From Labilibaculum sp. K2S (GTDB lineage: Bacteria > Bacteroidota > Bacteroidia > Bacteroidales > Marinifilaceae), in contig NZ_JAUCMW010000004.1 in assembly GCF_030372765.1 (NCBI RefSeq), forward strand, positions 124,001 to 188,000: 64,000 nucleotides of DNA, written 5' to 3'. A program made the translations under genes and the position numbers. The notes beneath the pieces are model-generated. The model did no database searches. It saw only the letters and a program-made list of their open reading frames with translations, and was not told where the DNA came from. Below are positions 44,629-53,570 of this stretch, piece after piece; the first letter of the stretch is position 1, and each line of letters begins with the position of its first letter.

Positions 44629-46741
44629 AGAATTTATAACCGAACTTAGCAGTTATTGCTCTACCCGGCATATTGTATCCATCTTTTTCGGTATAGTTTT
44701 CATCGAACAAGTTAGCCACACTTAATCCAAGAGTATATTTTTCTTTGATCGTATAGCTTGCCGAATAATCAAAGACCATTGAAACCGGATGACGAAGAAC
44801 TTTTTCGGTAACATTGGTTCGAACCGTATACCAATTATCTTCATATCTATGACCAATATAACGCGCATTTAAACGAGTAGAGAGTCCATTCAAATTATCG
44901 AATTCGATACCGAAATTGGCATTATTATCGCGAACATATCTCATCTGACTTTCTTCATTTTTATAAGTTCCATCAGTTTGTTTAACTCGCTGAGTTACTA
45001 TCGCATCAATAATATGAGTGTAATTCGCATATAATTTCAAGGAATAATTGTAATCTGCCAATGCGCCGAAATCAAATGATGTTTCAATCTCAATTCCATC
45101 CATATCGGCAAAATTGGCATTCTTGTAAGTTTTATATTCATCCCCATTATATGCTGTGCCATCTGGATCGACAGAATAACGAACGATCATGTTCTTATGA
45201 TGTGTTTTAAAATAAGTAAAATCGAAATTAAATCCTTTCGCAAAATTCTTATATTCAAATCCAGCATCAAAAGTATTACTTTGCTCATCCTTCAAATTTG
45301 GATTTCCCTTTGTGGTTCCATATGCAGTGGTATACAATCCTGCCTTTTGAAAAGCATCAGGAGCATAAAATGCATTTCCCCAACTTGAATGAATTGCTAA
45401 TCCTTTAAGAAGTTCATATTTTACACCTACATTTTGTGTAAACACATTGTATTCCTCTGTACTTGCTTCATTCCCTAATAAATCGTCCGCTTCCAGTTTC
45501 AATTTCACCAAATCATATCTTGCCCCTATGGCAATATTCAATTTTCCATCTAAAGTATTTGTATTTATCTGACCAAAAATGCCGGTCGATACATTTTTAT
45601 ATTTTGGAGTAGAAGGGGCTGTAACATCACCCGAAGTATTCCAATTATTACTTTCGGAAACATCGTTTTTATTATCGATACCAAAAGCAAAAGAGTGCTC
45701 TCCTACTTTAAAGGCATCCTGAAAAATAAAGCCGTAGTTTTTATGAATACTCTCGGTATCGCCATAAACTGAATTGAAAGTGGTTGATTCCTCTTTGCTG
45801 TGAAAAGGGGATAAACTTAGCTTATGATTTCCTATTTTTCCCATTACATCAGCACTTGTAGTATACTTATTCATATCTTTTGAATTCATACCATACACAT
45901 GCCAAAAAGAACCTGGTGTTTCAACATCATTGGCAATAAACACCGACTGATGAATATTGATCTTCCAGTTTTCGTTTAAAATAAAGCCTAAACGTGCACT
46001 GGCATTCTGTCTTTCAAATTGTGAATGCTCCATCCTCTCGCCGTAAGTAGTTGGGCCTAATATTGTTTCAGCATCGCTTTTACCAAAGAAATTCTTTTTC
46101 CCAATTTTATAATCCTTTCCTTGTTTTTGGTAATTGTAGCTCACATCAAAATCCATAGATTCAGACAAAGCACCACCGGCACTTAAACTACCTGTATATG
46201 TTTCGAAACTTCCGTAAGAAACGCTTGCATTTCCAGAAATACTTTGCGTACTTTCTTTGGTAACAATATTGATTACTCCAGCCATAGCCGAAGAACCATA
46301 TTGTGCTGAGAAAGGGCCTTTTAAAATTTCAACCCGCTCTACATTCGACATATCAATTGTTGCAATATTTGTAGTTCCTGCAGGTTTTCCATCAATTAAA
46401 ATCACATTGTATTTGTTTGATGTAGATGGTGCAAAACCTCTCATGCTAATAGCTGAAGAGATTCCTGGATATTGAATAATATCAACACCGGTAGTCTTTT
46501 TTAACAACTCACCCATATCAACTGCAGGAGTCGCTTCAATCATTCTTCGCGTAACCACCTCAACCTTTTGAGGAAGATCCTTCATTTTTGCATTTACACG
46601 TGATGCGTTAATCTTAACTTCTGATAAATTCAGGTGTCTCACTGCCGTCGTATCTTTGGCAGGACTTGGAATCTCATCAGCTTTTACTGCAGAATTTAAT
46701 AATGACAGCAATGCAAAAGCCGTTAAAAATGTTCTTTTCAT
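44627..46741 (-). CDS. TonB-dependent receptor under cobalamin riboswitch 2
   Basis: 704 residues, signal peptide to about residue 21 (VKA-DE). Plug domain with LPQKVEVVTRRMIEATPAVD, GELLKKTTGVDIIQYPGISS, MRGFAPSTSNKYNVILIDGK and VEILKGPFSAQYGSSAMAGV; long barrel; terminal strand RAITAKFGYKF. A cobalamin riboswitch about 180 bp upstream implies corrinoid transport. It is only distantly related to the BtuB-like receptor at 41.9 kb, so the cell probably has two corrinoid receptors of different specificity. Confidence 0.9.
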   Translation of the reverse strand: MKRTFLTAFALLSLLNSAVKADEIPSPAKDTTAVRHLNLSEVKINASRVNAKMKDLPQKVEVVTRRMIEATPAVDMGELLKKTTGVDIIQYPGISSAISMRGFAPSTSNKYNVILIDGKPAGTTNIATIDMSNVERVEILKGPFSAQYGSSAMAGVINIVTKESTQSISGNASVSYGSFETYTGSLSAGGALSESMDFDVSYNYQKQGKDYKIGKKNFFGKSDAETILGPTTYGERMEHSQFERQNASARLGFILNENWKINIHQSVFIANDVETPGSFWHVYGMNSKDMNKYTTSADVMGKIGNHKLSLSPFHSKEESTTFNSVYGDTESIHKNYGFIFQDAFKVGEHSFAFGIDNKNDVSESNNWNTSGDVTAPSTPKYKNVSTGIFGQINTNTLDGKLNIAIGARYDLVKLKLEADDLLGNEASTEEYNVFTQNVGVKYELLKGLAIHSSWGNAFYAPDAFQKAGLYTTAYGTTKGNPNLKDEQSNTFDAGFEYKNFAKGFNFDFTYFKTHHKNMIVRYSVDPDGTAYNGDEYKTYKNANFADMDGIEIETSFDFGALADYNYSLKLYANYTHIIDAIVTQRVKQTDGTYKNEESQMRYVRDNNANFGIEFDNLNGLSTRLNARYIGHRYEDNWYTVRTNVTEKVLRHPVSMVFDYSASYTIKEKYTLGLSVANLFDENYTEKDGYNMPGRAITAKFGYKF

Positions 46742-46921
46742 GTCTTTTAAGAATAAATGAAAATAAGTTTAACTAATGCAATGCAGACAGGGAGCTAAAA
46801 GAAAATTTCACAACATGACATAGAGAACCGGTTATGGCAGATCAATCCTTGTATCAATGTTCGATAAAGTTTTCGTTCACTTGCTCTTTTTCCCGAAAGC
46901 AATGACTTAAAATTGATTGCA

Positions 46922-47095
46922 AAGGCAGGTCTTCTGACTTGTTCTACTTTTTGAGGCCTTCCCATTCCAAAATCGGAACAGTGGCATAGGTCTTTCAAAA
47001 AGCTCTTTAGAACTTACAGCTACGGGTATAGTCTCGGATTTTCACCGAATTCCCTTTTCATTTCATTCCTGAATAATGAGGAACAAAATACCAAA
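46922..47095 (-). promoter_or_regulatory. Cobalamin riboswitch 2
   Basis: Minus-strand order: GGGAATTCGGTGAAAATCCG, ACTATACCCGTAGCTGTAAG, CCACTG, GGGAAGGCC, AGTCAGAAGACCTGCC. It is upstream of the second TonB receptor and downstream of the BtuF2 operon on the same strand. Confidence 0.95.
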
Positions 47096-47207
47096 TGCGA
47101 CGCAAATGTATGATTTTTTTTATTGCACAAAATAATTTTTTCAGAAATAAAAGAAACTTTATTTGATCCTCTCTGAAAATGAAGGCAATATATTATTGTT
47201 CATTATG

Positions 47208-48374
47208 TTAATTCAGATTATTCATATAATACGTTGTGTCCTGAGGCAATAAATCAGGATGTAGAACCTGTATGAAATCTTTCAATACAAGATCAGGTCT
47301 AAGACTGCCGGTCTCCCACCAATCACTGGCTCCATAATCATTAGTTCTTTTGTAGATATTGTAAATCTCTTTGTTCTTAAAGGCTTTAAACTGAGTGAAT
47401 ATTTCGCCGCTGTTTTCAATATCATTTAAGCTTTTACTGATTCCAGGATAAATCCAGATATCTGCTTGACTGCATTGATCCAAAACGGATTCTACACTCA
47501 TTGGAATGTTCCCTCTTGTTTCATCATCAAAAAGAAAATAATTGGCTCCAGCATCCCTCAAATAGCTTACCATATAATTCTTGCCACCAGGAACATACCA
47601 TATTCCTTTATAGCTCCATCCCAACAAAATATTTGGTTTCGTTTTAAGATTTACCACTTTGGCCTTGAGCTGTTTGTAATTCATTTCAGTCTGCTTAAAT
47701 AAAGAATCGGCCAACTTTTCTTTGTTAAAAAAGGCCGCTGTAAATTTCAACCATTCAGCTCTTCCCAATGGCGTTTCTTCCATCCAGCTTAATGAATATG
47801 CCAACTTAAAACCAAGCTCCGCCAACTGCTCCTCCCCAGCTTTCACCCCATTTAAAGCGGATAAAACAATTAATTCCGGATTCAACTCAACAATTTGCTC
47901 GATATCCACATTCTTATTGTGTGCTCCGCCTAAATTTGCAATATCACCCCTCTTTACTTTTTCTGAAATACTTTTATTGTAGACTTTCTCTGCACGTGTC
48001 ATTCCTAATAACTTATTTTCCAATCCAAGCTTAACAATCGGACCAATATGTGTGTTGGAAAATGTACACACAGAATTTACAGGAACCTTAACTACAACTA
48101 TTCCATCAGGAAGATTTTCAGGAATGCTCTTATTTCTTGGAATTAAGGCATACTCTTTCCATACAACATCCTTCTGCCAAGGATTATAAACACTTATTTT
48201 CTTATAATTCTCTTTCTTTTCAATTGTAAATCCTTTTGCATACAATATCGAACTGGTAAACTCATAACCATTGTATTCCTGCTCAGAGATGAATTCCTTT
48301 TCACCTTTTCTTTCCTTAGCATTACATGCATAAAGGCACAACAAACCCAGTACAAGAACAATTCTTTGTATCAT
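47208..48374 (-). CDS. Corrinoid ABC transporter substrate-binding lipoprotein, BtuF-like (second copy)
   Basis: 388 residues from the ATG at 48374, giving a lipoprotein signal with LCLYAC (Cys17); a longer frame into the preceding gene is ignored. A TroA/BtuF-type fold: IGPIVKLGLENKLLGMTRAE, IANLGGAHNKNVDIEQIVEL, NPELIVLSALNG and ADIWIYPGISKSLNDI. It is the last gene of the btuFCD operon and a paralogue of the first gene (50515-51696; shared VPVxSVxxxSxTxIG and SWMEETPLGRAEWxKFxAAFFN patterns). Confidence 0.85.
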   Translation of the reverse strand: MIQRIVLVLGLLCLYACNAKERKGEKEFISEQEYNGYEFTSSILYAKGFTIEKKENYKKISVYNPWQKDVVWKEYALIPRNKSIPENLPDGIVVVKVPVNSVCTFSNTHIGPIVKLGLENKLLGMTRAEKVYNKSISEKVKRGDIANLGGAHNKNVDIEQIVELNPELIVLSALNGVKAGEEQLAELGFKLAYSLSWMEETPLGRAEWLKFTAAFFNKEKLADSLFKQTEMNYKQLKAKVVNLKTKPNILLGWSYKGIWYVPGGKNYMVSYLRDAGANYFLFDDETRGNIPMSVESVLDQCSQADIWIYPGISKSLNDIENSGEIFTQFKAFKNKEIYNIYKRTNDYGASDWWETGSLRPDLVLKDFIQVLHPDLLPQDTTYYMNNLN

Positions 48375-48406
48375 TTTCTTTGCATTTGTGAATAGTCCGT
48401 TAGATA

Positions 48407-49441
48407 TTAGTCGTGGATAAAGAAAGTTCGGAGATAGGCCAGCAGTTCCTGAATGCTTTGGCATTTTTTCATCTCTCCATTTCGATGAATTTCCCACTCC
48501 ATGGTATCTTCAAGCAACTTAACAGAACAATTACCAGCTTCTTCGCAAGTAACCTGATAACCTTCACGGGACAATGCCCTTTGTGTCCAGAACCCCATTA
48601 CATCATTACCCAAAACCTGAATGATCTGTTTTTTCTGATAATTCATAATGAAATTTCCTGTCTTACGATCAAAGATGAATGATTTATTATGGAAAGTCTC
48701 TTCGATGCTTCCATTCAAAACCAAATCCTCAGGAGCACCAACTTTAATCGTCTGCCCCAGTGCCATTAACCAAATAACATCAGCAGCCTGAAGAGCTAAA
48801 TCCAATTCGTGGGTAGAAAGTAAAATTGCCTTATTGGTTTCACGAGCCAAACGATGCAACAATCGCATAATGTCAACACGGTTTGGCAAATCCAAATGTG
48901 CAGTAGGTTCATCAAGCATGATTAACGGGGTATCCTGTGCCAAAGCCTTGGCGATCATCACACGTTGTCGTTCTCCATCACTCAACTGATTGATAAAATG
49001 ATCAGCATAATGCAATAAACCAACTTGTTCCAATGCCCATTTAATTTTATCGTTATCCTCTTCCGATAAACGTCCCATCCATGAAGTATAAGGATGTCGA
49101 CCCAAAGAAACGATATGGTAAACGGTGAGGTTTCCCACATTAATTCGCTCGGTTAAAACAATGCTGAGCAATTGGGCAATCTCTTTAAAATTCCGATCAC
49201 GAATAGGTATCCCTTCTACTAAGGTACATCCCGCCAAGGGGGTTTGAATGCCGGCAATGGTTCGCATAAGAGTTGATTTACCCGCTCCGTTCGGGCCCAA
49301 AAGACAGACCATCTCGCCCCGCCTGATTGTCAGGTTGATATCTGAAAGCAAGCATAACTGTTCCTTTTTCCCTTGTTTGTATCCAATGGAAAGATCCTGA
49401 GTTACCAGTATGTCTTTTTGTACTTCTTTAATTTCACTCAT
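48407..49441 (-). CDS. btuD: Corrinoid ABC transporter ATPase, BtuD-like with C-terminal extension
   Basis: 344 residues from the ATG at 49441 (an upstream TTG frame is ignored). ABC domain 1-250: Walker A LLGPNGAGKSTLM, Q-loop SIVLTER, signature LSDGERQRV, Walker B LIMLDEPTAHLDL, H-loop STHELD. Residues about 255-344 form an additional domain (KKQIIQVLGNDVMGFWTQRA, LLEDTMEWEIHRNG) absent from classical BtuD. It energises corrinoid import. It sits 10 bp after the permease gene. Confidence 0.9.
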   Translation of the reverse strand: MSEIKEVQKDILVTQDLSIGYKQGKKEQLCLLSDINLTIRRGEMVCLLGPNGAGKSTLMRTIAGIQTPLAGCTLVEGIPIRDRNFKEIAQLLSIVLTERINVGNLTVYHIVSLGRHPYTSWMGRLSEEDNDKIKWALEQVGLLHYADHFINQLSDGERQRVMIAKALAQDTPLIMLDEPTAHLDLPNRVDIMRLLHRLARETNKAILLSTHELDLALQAADVIWLMALGQTIKVGAPEDLVLNGSIEETFHNKSFIFDRKTGNFIMNYQKKQIIQVLGNDVMGFWTQRALSREGYQVTCEEAGNCSVKLLEDTMEWEIHRNGEMKKCQSIQELLAYLRTFFIHD

Positions 49442-49451
49442 AACCCAATCC

Positions 49452-50507
49452 TTACCCGGCAAAAGAAGCCTTCACATTTCTACTACGCATAATCACCCAA
49501 ATTACAACCGGCCCTCCAAACAATGCTGTTACCGAATTAATTGGTAATGTATTTTGATTTCCCGGTATTTGGGAAATAATATCACAAGCAAGCATGATAG
49601 CCGCACCAATTAATATTACTGCCGGCATTAGTACTTTATGACTTGCAGTTCTGAAAATAGATCGTGCTATATGCGGCACAGCAACACCAACAAAAGCAAT
49701 AGGCCCAGTAAATGCGGTTAATGTTCCAGCAATTAATGCCGTACTAATAATAACGGCTATACGAGTCTTATTAACTGATATTCCAACTCCCCGCGCATAA
49801 TTCTCACCCAACAAAAGTGCATCCAATGGTTTTATCAGAAAAAAAGCAATGATCAAGCCACTAAAAACAATGGGTACCATTACTTTCATTTCGGTCCATG
49901 TAACACCTGCCAAACTGCCAAAAGTCCATACGATAAAACTTTGTATCTGCTCCGGATCGCTAAAATATTGCAAAATATTTACCACAGCACCGGTGATACT
50001 CCCAAACATGATTCCAATAATCAGCAGCGAAACACTATCAGATATTTTAAGAGAGGCCAAAGCAACCAGCATGAATACCAAGGATGCACCAACAACTGCA
50101 GCAACAACCAAAGCCCAACTACCCAGAAAAGCCGAAATTACACCAAAAGCAACCGGCATTAATGCCGATGCCATTACCATTAAAGCAACTCCCAAACTTG
50201 CCCCGGAACTAATTCCCAAAACGTAAGGCCCGGCCAATGGATTTCTGAAAAGTGTCTGCATCATTAAGCCTGTAACCGATAATCCGGCTCCAACAAAAAT
50301 AGCAGTTAAAGCTTTCGGCAAACGAAAATTTAAAATGATGTAGTTCCATGAGCTTTTCACATCAGCACCATATAGAATTGCAAACACCTTTTTAAAGGGA
50401 ATGTTTACACTTCCGAATATCAAATCCAACAGGAAAATACCACAAATTAGAAGGAAGAGAATCCCAAATATAAGCGAAAACAATCTTCCATTTTTATTCA
50501 ACAGCAT
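49452..50507 (-). CDS. btuC: Corrinoid ABC transporter permease, BtuC-like
   Basis: 351 residues, FecCD/BtuC family, 10 membrane helices. Typical motifs: FRLPKALTAIFVGAGLSVTG, MQTLFRNPLAGPYVLGISSG, LGENYARGVGISVNKTRI, GPIAFVGVAVPHIARSIF and a C-terminal ELPINSVTALFGGPVVIWVI-like stretch. It forms the inner-membrane pore of the importer. It is 7 bp downstream of the first BtuF-like gene. The family also contains siderophore permeases; the riboswitch decides for corrinoids. Confidence 0.92.
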   Translation of the reverse strand: MLLNKNGRLFSLIFGILFLLICGIFLLDLIFGSVNIPFKKVFAILYGADVKSSWNYIILNFRLPKALTAIFVGAGLSVTGLMMQTLFRNPLAGPYVLGISSGASLGVALMVMASALMPVAFGVISAFLGSWALVVAAVVGASLVFMLVALASLKISDSVSLLIIGIMFGSITGAVVNILQYFSDPEQIQSFIVWTFGSLAGVTWTEMKVMVPIVFSGLIIAFFLIKPLDALLLGENYARGVGISVNKTRIAVIISTALIAGTLTAFTGPIAFVGVAVPHIARSIFRTASHKVLMPAVILIGAAIMLACDIISQIPGNQNTLPINSVTALFGGPVVIWVIMRSRNVKASFAG

Positions 50508-50514
50508 AGCTCTC

Positions 50515-51696
50515 CTATTTCAATTGTTGATAGTAATACAATTCGTAATTTGGCAGCAATTCGGGATGTAGAATCTTAATCACATCTTTAAATACAACAT
50601 CGGGTTGCATTACACCAGACTCAAACCAATCATTGGCGCCGCTATCTTTCATTCGTTTTGTTGAACAAAAAACATGAGCTGTTTTATACGATCGAAATAA
50701 GGTGTAGCGCTCATCCATGTTTTTCATATCCTCCAAAGTTCTGCATTGTCCGGGGCCAAACCAAATATCGGCCTCTCCCTGCTTATCGAAAACAACCTCA
50801 AAACTTAATGGCATACTACCACTTGTGCTATCAGAAAACCAACAGTAATCTGCTTTTCCGTCGCGAAGGAATTGCGCCAAATAGCTTTGTCCGCCTGGCA
50901 TATACCAAGTGCCTTTAAAATTATAGCCCGAAAGAATACTTGGTTTATTTTCAACATTTTCCACCAATATCTTTAAATCATTGTATCTCTTTTCCACAGC
51001 ATTAAAATGTTTTTCGGCCTCAGCCTCCTCATTAAAAAAGGCTGCAATAAATTTTGCCCATTCAGCACGTGCCAAGGGAGAAGTTTCCATCCACTCTATA
51101 TTATAAGCAACCGGCAAACCTGCTTTCATTAATTTAGTTTCCTTGTCGGTGATGTTCATAAAACCGGCAACCATTACCAATTCAGGATCCAGCTCAACAA
51201 TTTTCTCGAAATTAAGACTTTCCGAATGACCTACCGCCTGTATCGTTCCATCCTGAGCCTTTTTATCCAACTCTTCATCGTAAATACGATCGCGCAAAGA
51301 AACTGCAACAATTCGATCCTGAACGTTTAAGAACTTTAAAATTCCGATTTGTGTACTCGAAAGAGCTGCAATACTTCTTACAGGAACCTCAACCAACAAA
51401 CCATCAGTTGGAATATCTATGGCTAACTTTTCAGACCGATTCTTGAGATAATACTTTTGAAATATTTTTCCTTCGTTCCAAGGATCCCAAACAATCAATT
51501 CTTTTAAGCCATTGGCAAGAAGTTTAATTTGAAAACCTTTGGCGTACTTTAATTGAGATTGATGATAAAAAGATGAATCAACGACTGAATTATCAGCTTG
51601 CTTTTCTTTCTTTTTTAGATTGCCGGATTGACAGGAAATAGTACCCAACAATAGAATCAGGAGTAATGCCCAGCAGCTTGATTTTAATAAATTCAT
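50515..51696 (-). CDS. btuF: Corrinoid ABC transporter substrate-binding lipoprotein, BtuF-like (first copy)
   Basis: 393 residues from the ATG at 51696 with lipoprotein signal LLLGTISC (Cys22). Periplasmic-binding fold: VEVPVRSIAALSSTQIGILK, IQAVGHSESLNFEKIVELDP, NIEWMETSPLARAEWAKFIA and ADIWFGPGQCRTLEDM. First gene of the btuF-btuC-btuD-btuF2 operon, directly downstream of cobalamin riboswitch 3. Confidence 0.88.
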   Translation of the reverse strand: MNLLKSSCWALLLILLLGTISCQSGNLKKKEKQADNSVVDSSFYHQSQLKYAKGFQIKLLANGLKELIVWDPWNEGKIFQKYYLKNRSEKLAIDIPTDGLLVEVPVRSIAALSSTQIGILKFLNVQDRIVAVSLRDRIYDEELDKKAQDGTIQAVGHSESLNFEKIVELDPELVMVAGFMNITDKETKLMKAGLPVAYNIEWMETSPLARAEWAKFIAAFFNEEAEAEKHFNAVEKRYNDLKILVENVENKPSILSGYNFKGTWYMPGGQSYLAQFLRDGKADYCWFSDSTSGSMPLSFEVVFDKQGEADIWFGPGQCRTLEDMKNMDERYTLFRSYKTAHVFCSTKRMKDSGANDWFESGVMQPDVVFKDVIKILHPELLPNYELYYYQQLK

Positions 51697-51801
51697 TTTC
51701 TTCCACAATAATTGTGGGGATAGCAGACGAGAAAATACAATTGCTACAATTATACCTTCGTTACTCAGTTCCCCGAAGTTACGAAATAGTTCAATTTATT
51801 A

Positions 51802-51985
51802 GGCAGGTCTTCTGGCTTTACCCAATTCTGACGCCTTCCCATGTAAAACTACATTCACATAGTGGCTGATTTGTCAGAACTTATCAATGAAAAATCATTG
51901 AGGGCTTACAGCTGCGGGGACAGCTCCGGTATTGCACCGGATTCCCATTTTAATTCTCAAAAGAGAGAAACCCAATTCCTGCAAA
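51802..51985 (-). promoter_or_regulatory. Cobalamin riboswitch 3
   Basis: Minus-strand order: GGGAATCCGGTGCAATACCG, AGCTGTCCCCGCAGCTGTAA, CCACTATG, GGGAAGGC, AGCCAGAAGACCTGCC. It controls the btuFCD operon beginning 105 bp downstream. The AGCCAGAAGACC end differs by one base from the AGTCAGAAGACC of the other two copies. Confidence 0.95.
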
Positions 51986-52144
51986 TCTATGGAATATTTC
52001 GGAAAAAGAAGAGGTTTTAAAAAAGCAATCAGGAATAACTGTAGTACAAAAACAAAAAGACTGATTCGTATTGAACGAAACAGTCTTTATTATAAGGTGT
52101 AGAAATGTGAAAAATGCTATTGAAAGACACCCAATGGTATTTCA

Positions 52145-53164
52145 CTAGCGTAAGGAATTCATCTGAATATCCAATTTCTCTGAATATTCATGAATATCTT
52201 TTGTAATAAATTCGTGTATTACATTTTCTGGCGTAAGCTCCTGAATGATCTCCTTTACCCTATTGGATTGAAATGGTAAATGCTGATCAATCTGCAGAAC
52301 ATGATTACGTGCTGTAGTATATTTCTCCGTATGATTTAAGTCTGACCATCCTATTGGTAAACCAGTCATAACTTGTTTCGTTTGATATTCTCCGGATAAA
52401 CTCAAATTCAAATGCAGACTCTTAATTTTCGCCTGAATATCTTTCGACAATCGTGATATCCGATCCAAAACAAAATCAATGGCCTCATCTTCGCATCTCA
52501 ATGCAATATTCGTATTCATTAAATGTCCCGTATCCAAAAGTAAGTTCCAATTTGAAAAATCCAATCGGGATGCAAAGTCATCGGCCTCGGCAGGAAACAA
52601 AAAATCGAGACCTGGCCACCATAAATTTTCAATAGCTAGTGTAACCGGAGGTTCTCCATTACCAAACTCCTTAGCCGTTCTGTTCAACATTTCTGAGAAA
52701 CTTGCCAATACCTCGGTACTTTTATAAGTAAAATCGCGTGTAAAAGCATGTTCCAATTCTACATGTGCCGCGTGTATAACAGCATGAGCTGGTTGAAAAT
52801 GTGCTGCGTATTCCCACAACCTTTTCTGAGAAGCAATCATTTCTGCAGCATTCTTACCTCCGCAACAAAACTGCAAATGCTCTGCTGACATATTGGGAAA
52901 ATAATATTTGGCAGCATCCTCTCCTTTTCGCCAAACATCTAACCAGGTTATCCAAAATGGCAAATGAACACTTTTAACTATTCCTTTTGGTATTTCTTCG
53001 GATGGAGAATCATAACCTATTAGTAATTCTACCCCATCTATATTTTTGTCAGTAATATATTCTTGTAATCCTTTCCATCCGTTCTCAAAACGATTCAAAT
53101 CGGATGCATGAACCGAGAAGTCCATTAAATTTTTATAATTCATATATAATAATGTATTTTTCAT
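52145..53164 (-). CDS. TIM-barrel protein, candidate cobamide-remodelling phosphodiesterase CbiR
   Basis: 339 residues from the ATG at 53164; an ATG at 53143 is an equally possible start. AP-endonuclease-2/xylose-isomerase-like barrel: VELLIGYDSPSE, IVKSVHLPFWITWLDVWRKG, HAVIHAAHVELEHAF, TLAIENLWWPGLDFLFP (metal-ligand Glu), NLLLDTGHLMNTN and IKSLHLNLS. CbiR enzymes of this superfamily cut the nucleotide loop of cobamides so the lower ligand can be replaced. Location just upstream of the riboswitch-led btu operon supports this; the assignment is not certain. Confidence 0.6.
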   Translation of the reverse strand: MKNTLLYMNYKNLMDFSVHASDLNRFENGWKGLQEYITDKNIDGVELLIGYDSPSEEIPKGIVKSVHLPFWITWLDVWRKGEDAAKYYFPNMSAEHLQFCCGGKNAAEMIASQKRLWEYAAHFQPAHAVIHAAHVELEHAFTRDFTYKSTEVLASFSEMLNRTAKEFGNGEPPVTLAIENLWWPGLDFLFPAEADDFASRLDFSNWNLLLDTGHLMNTNIALRCEDEAIDFVLDRISRLSKDIQAKIKSLHLNLSLSGEYQTKQVMTGLPIGWSDLNHTEKYTTARNHVLQIDQHLPFQSNRVKEIIQELTPENVIHEFITKDIHEYSEKLDIQMNSLR

Positions 53165-53570
53165 CAACACTAGCACAAAACTAAGGGGCTGTTTAAAAAT
53201 TCACATCAAAAATAGTCTTAAATGATCATTTTAACACCCCCCTGACTATCTATTTTTGAATCCTTTTTTTACCCTCCGGGTAAAAAAATGACGTTTTGGC
53301 CATTTTTTGCAAAATTCGAAAACGTTATCATAAAAACTAATTTGCCGTTTAATGGTTAATAATGACAAATTTCTTTATTAAATCATTGTAACGCAAACAA
53401 TTTCGGGAGCTTCCGCAACCGTTTTAAGTTGTTTTTTTTGTTATTTATTCAATTTATGGAATTATTATTTAGATCATTTCTATGATTTATTTCTAGATTT
53501 ACAATGTCAGCCAATCACAAATAACCGATGGTTGATTTAGTAAATTATTACTCATTTAAATTTAAAAAAG
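53165..53570. other. Divergent intergenic region with one strong hairpin
   Basis: About 400 bp between the CbiR-like gene and the secreted protein gene. TTTTTTTACCC (53264-53274) pairs perfectly with GGGTAAAAAAA (53278-53288) around TCC, a bidirectional terminator-like hairpin in an unexpected place between divergent genes. The remainder is AT-rich and should hold both promoters; no ORF is seen. Confidence 0.6.

Noticed and set aside
46795..46998. 67-codon minus-strand frame
   Set aside because: It lies across cobalamin riboswitch 2, which explains the conservation-like sequence.
49442..49462. TTG-started extension of the BtuD-like gene into the permease gene
   Set aside because: The ATG at 49441 gives a normal N-terminus and a 10-bp gap to the permease gene.
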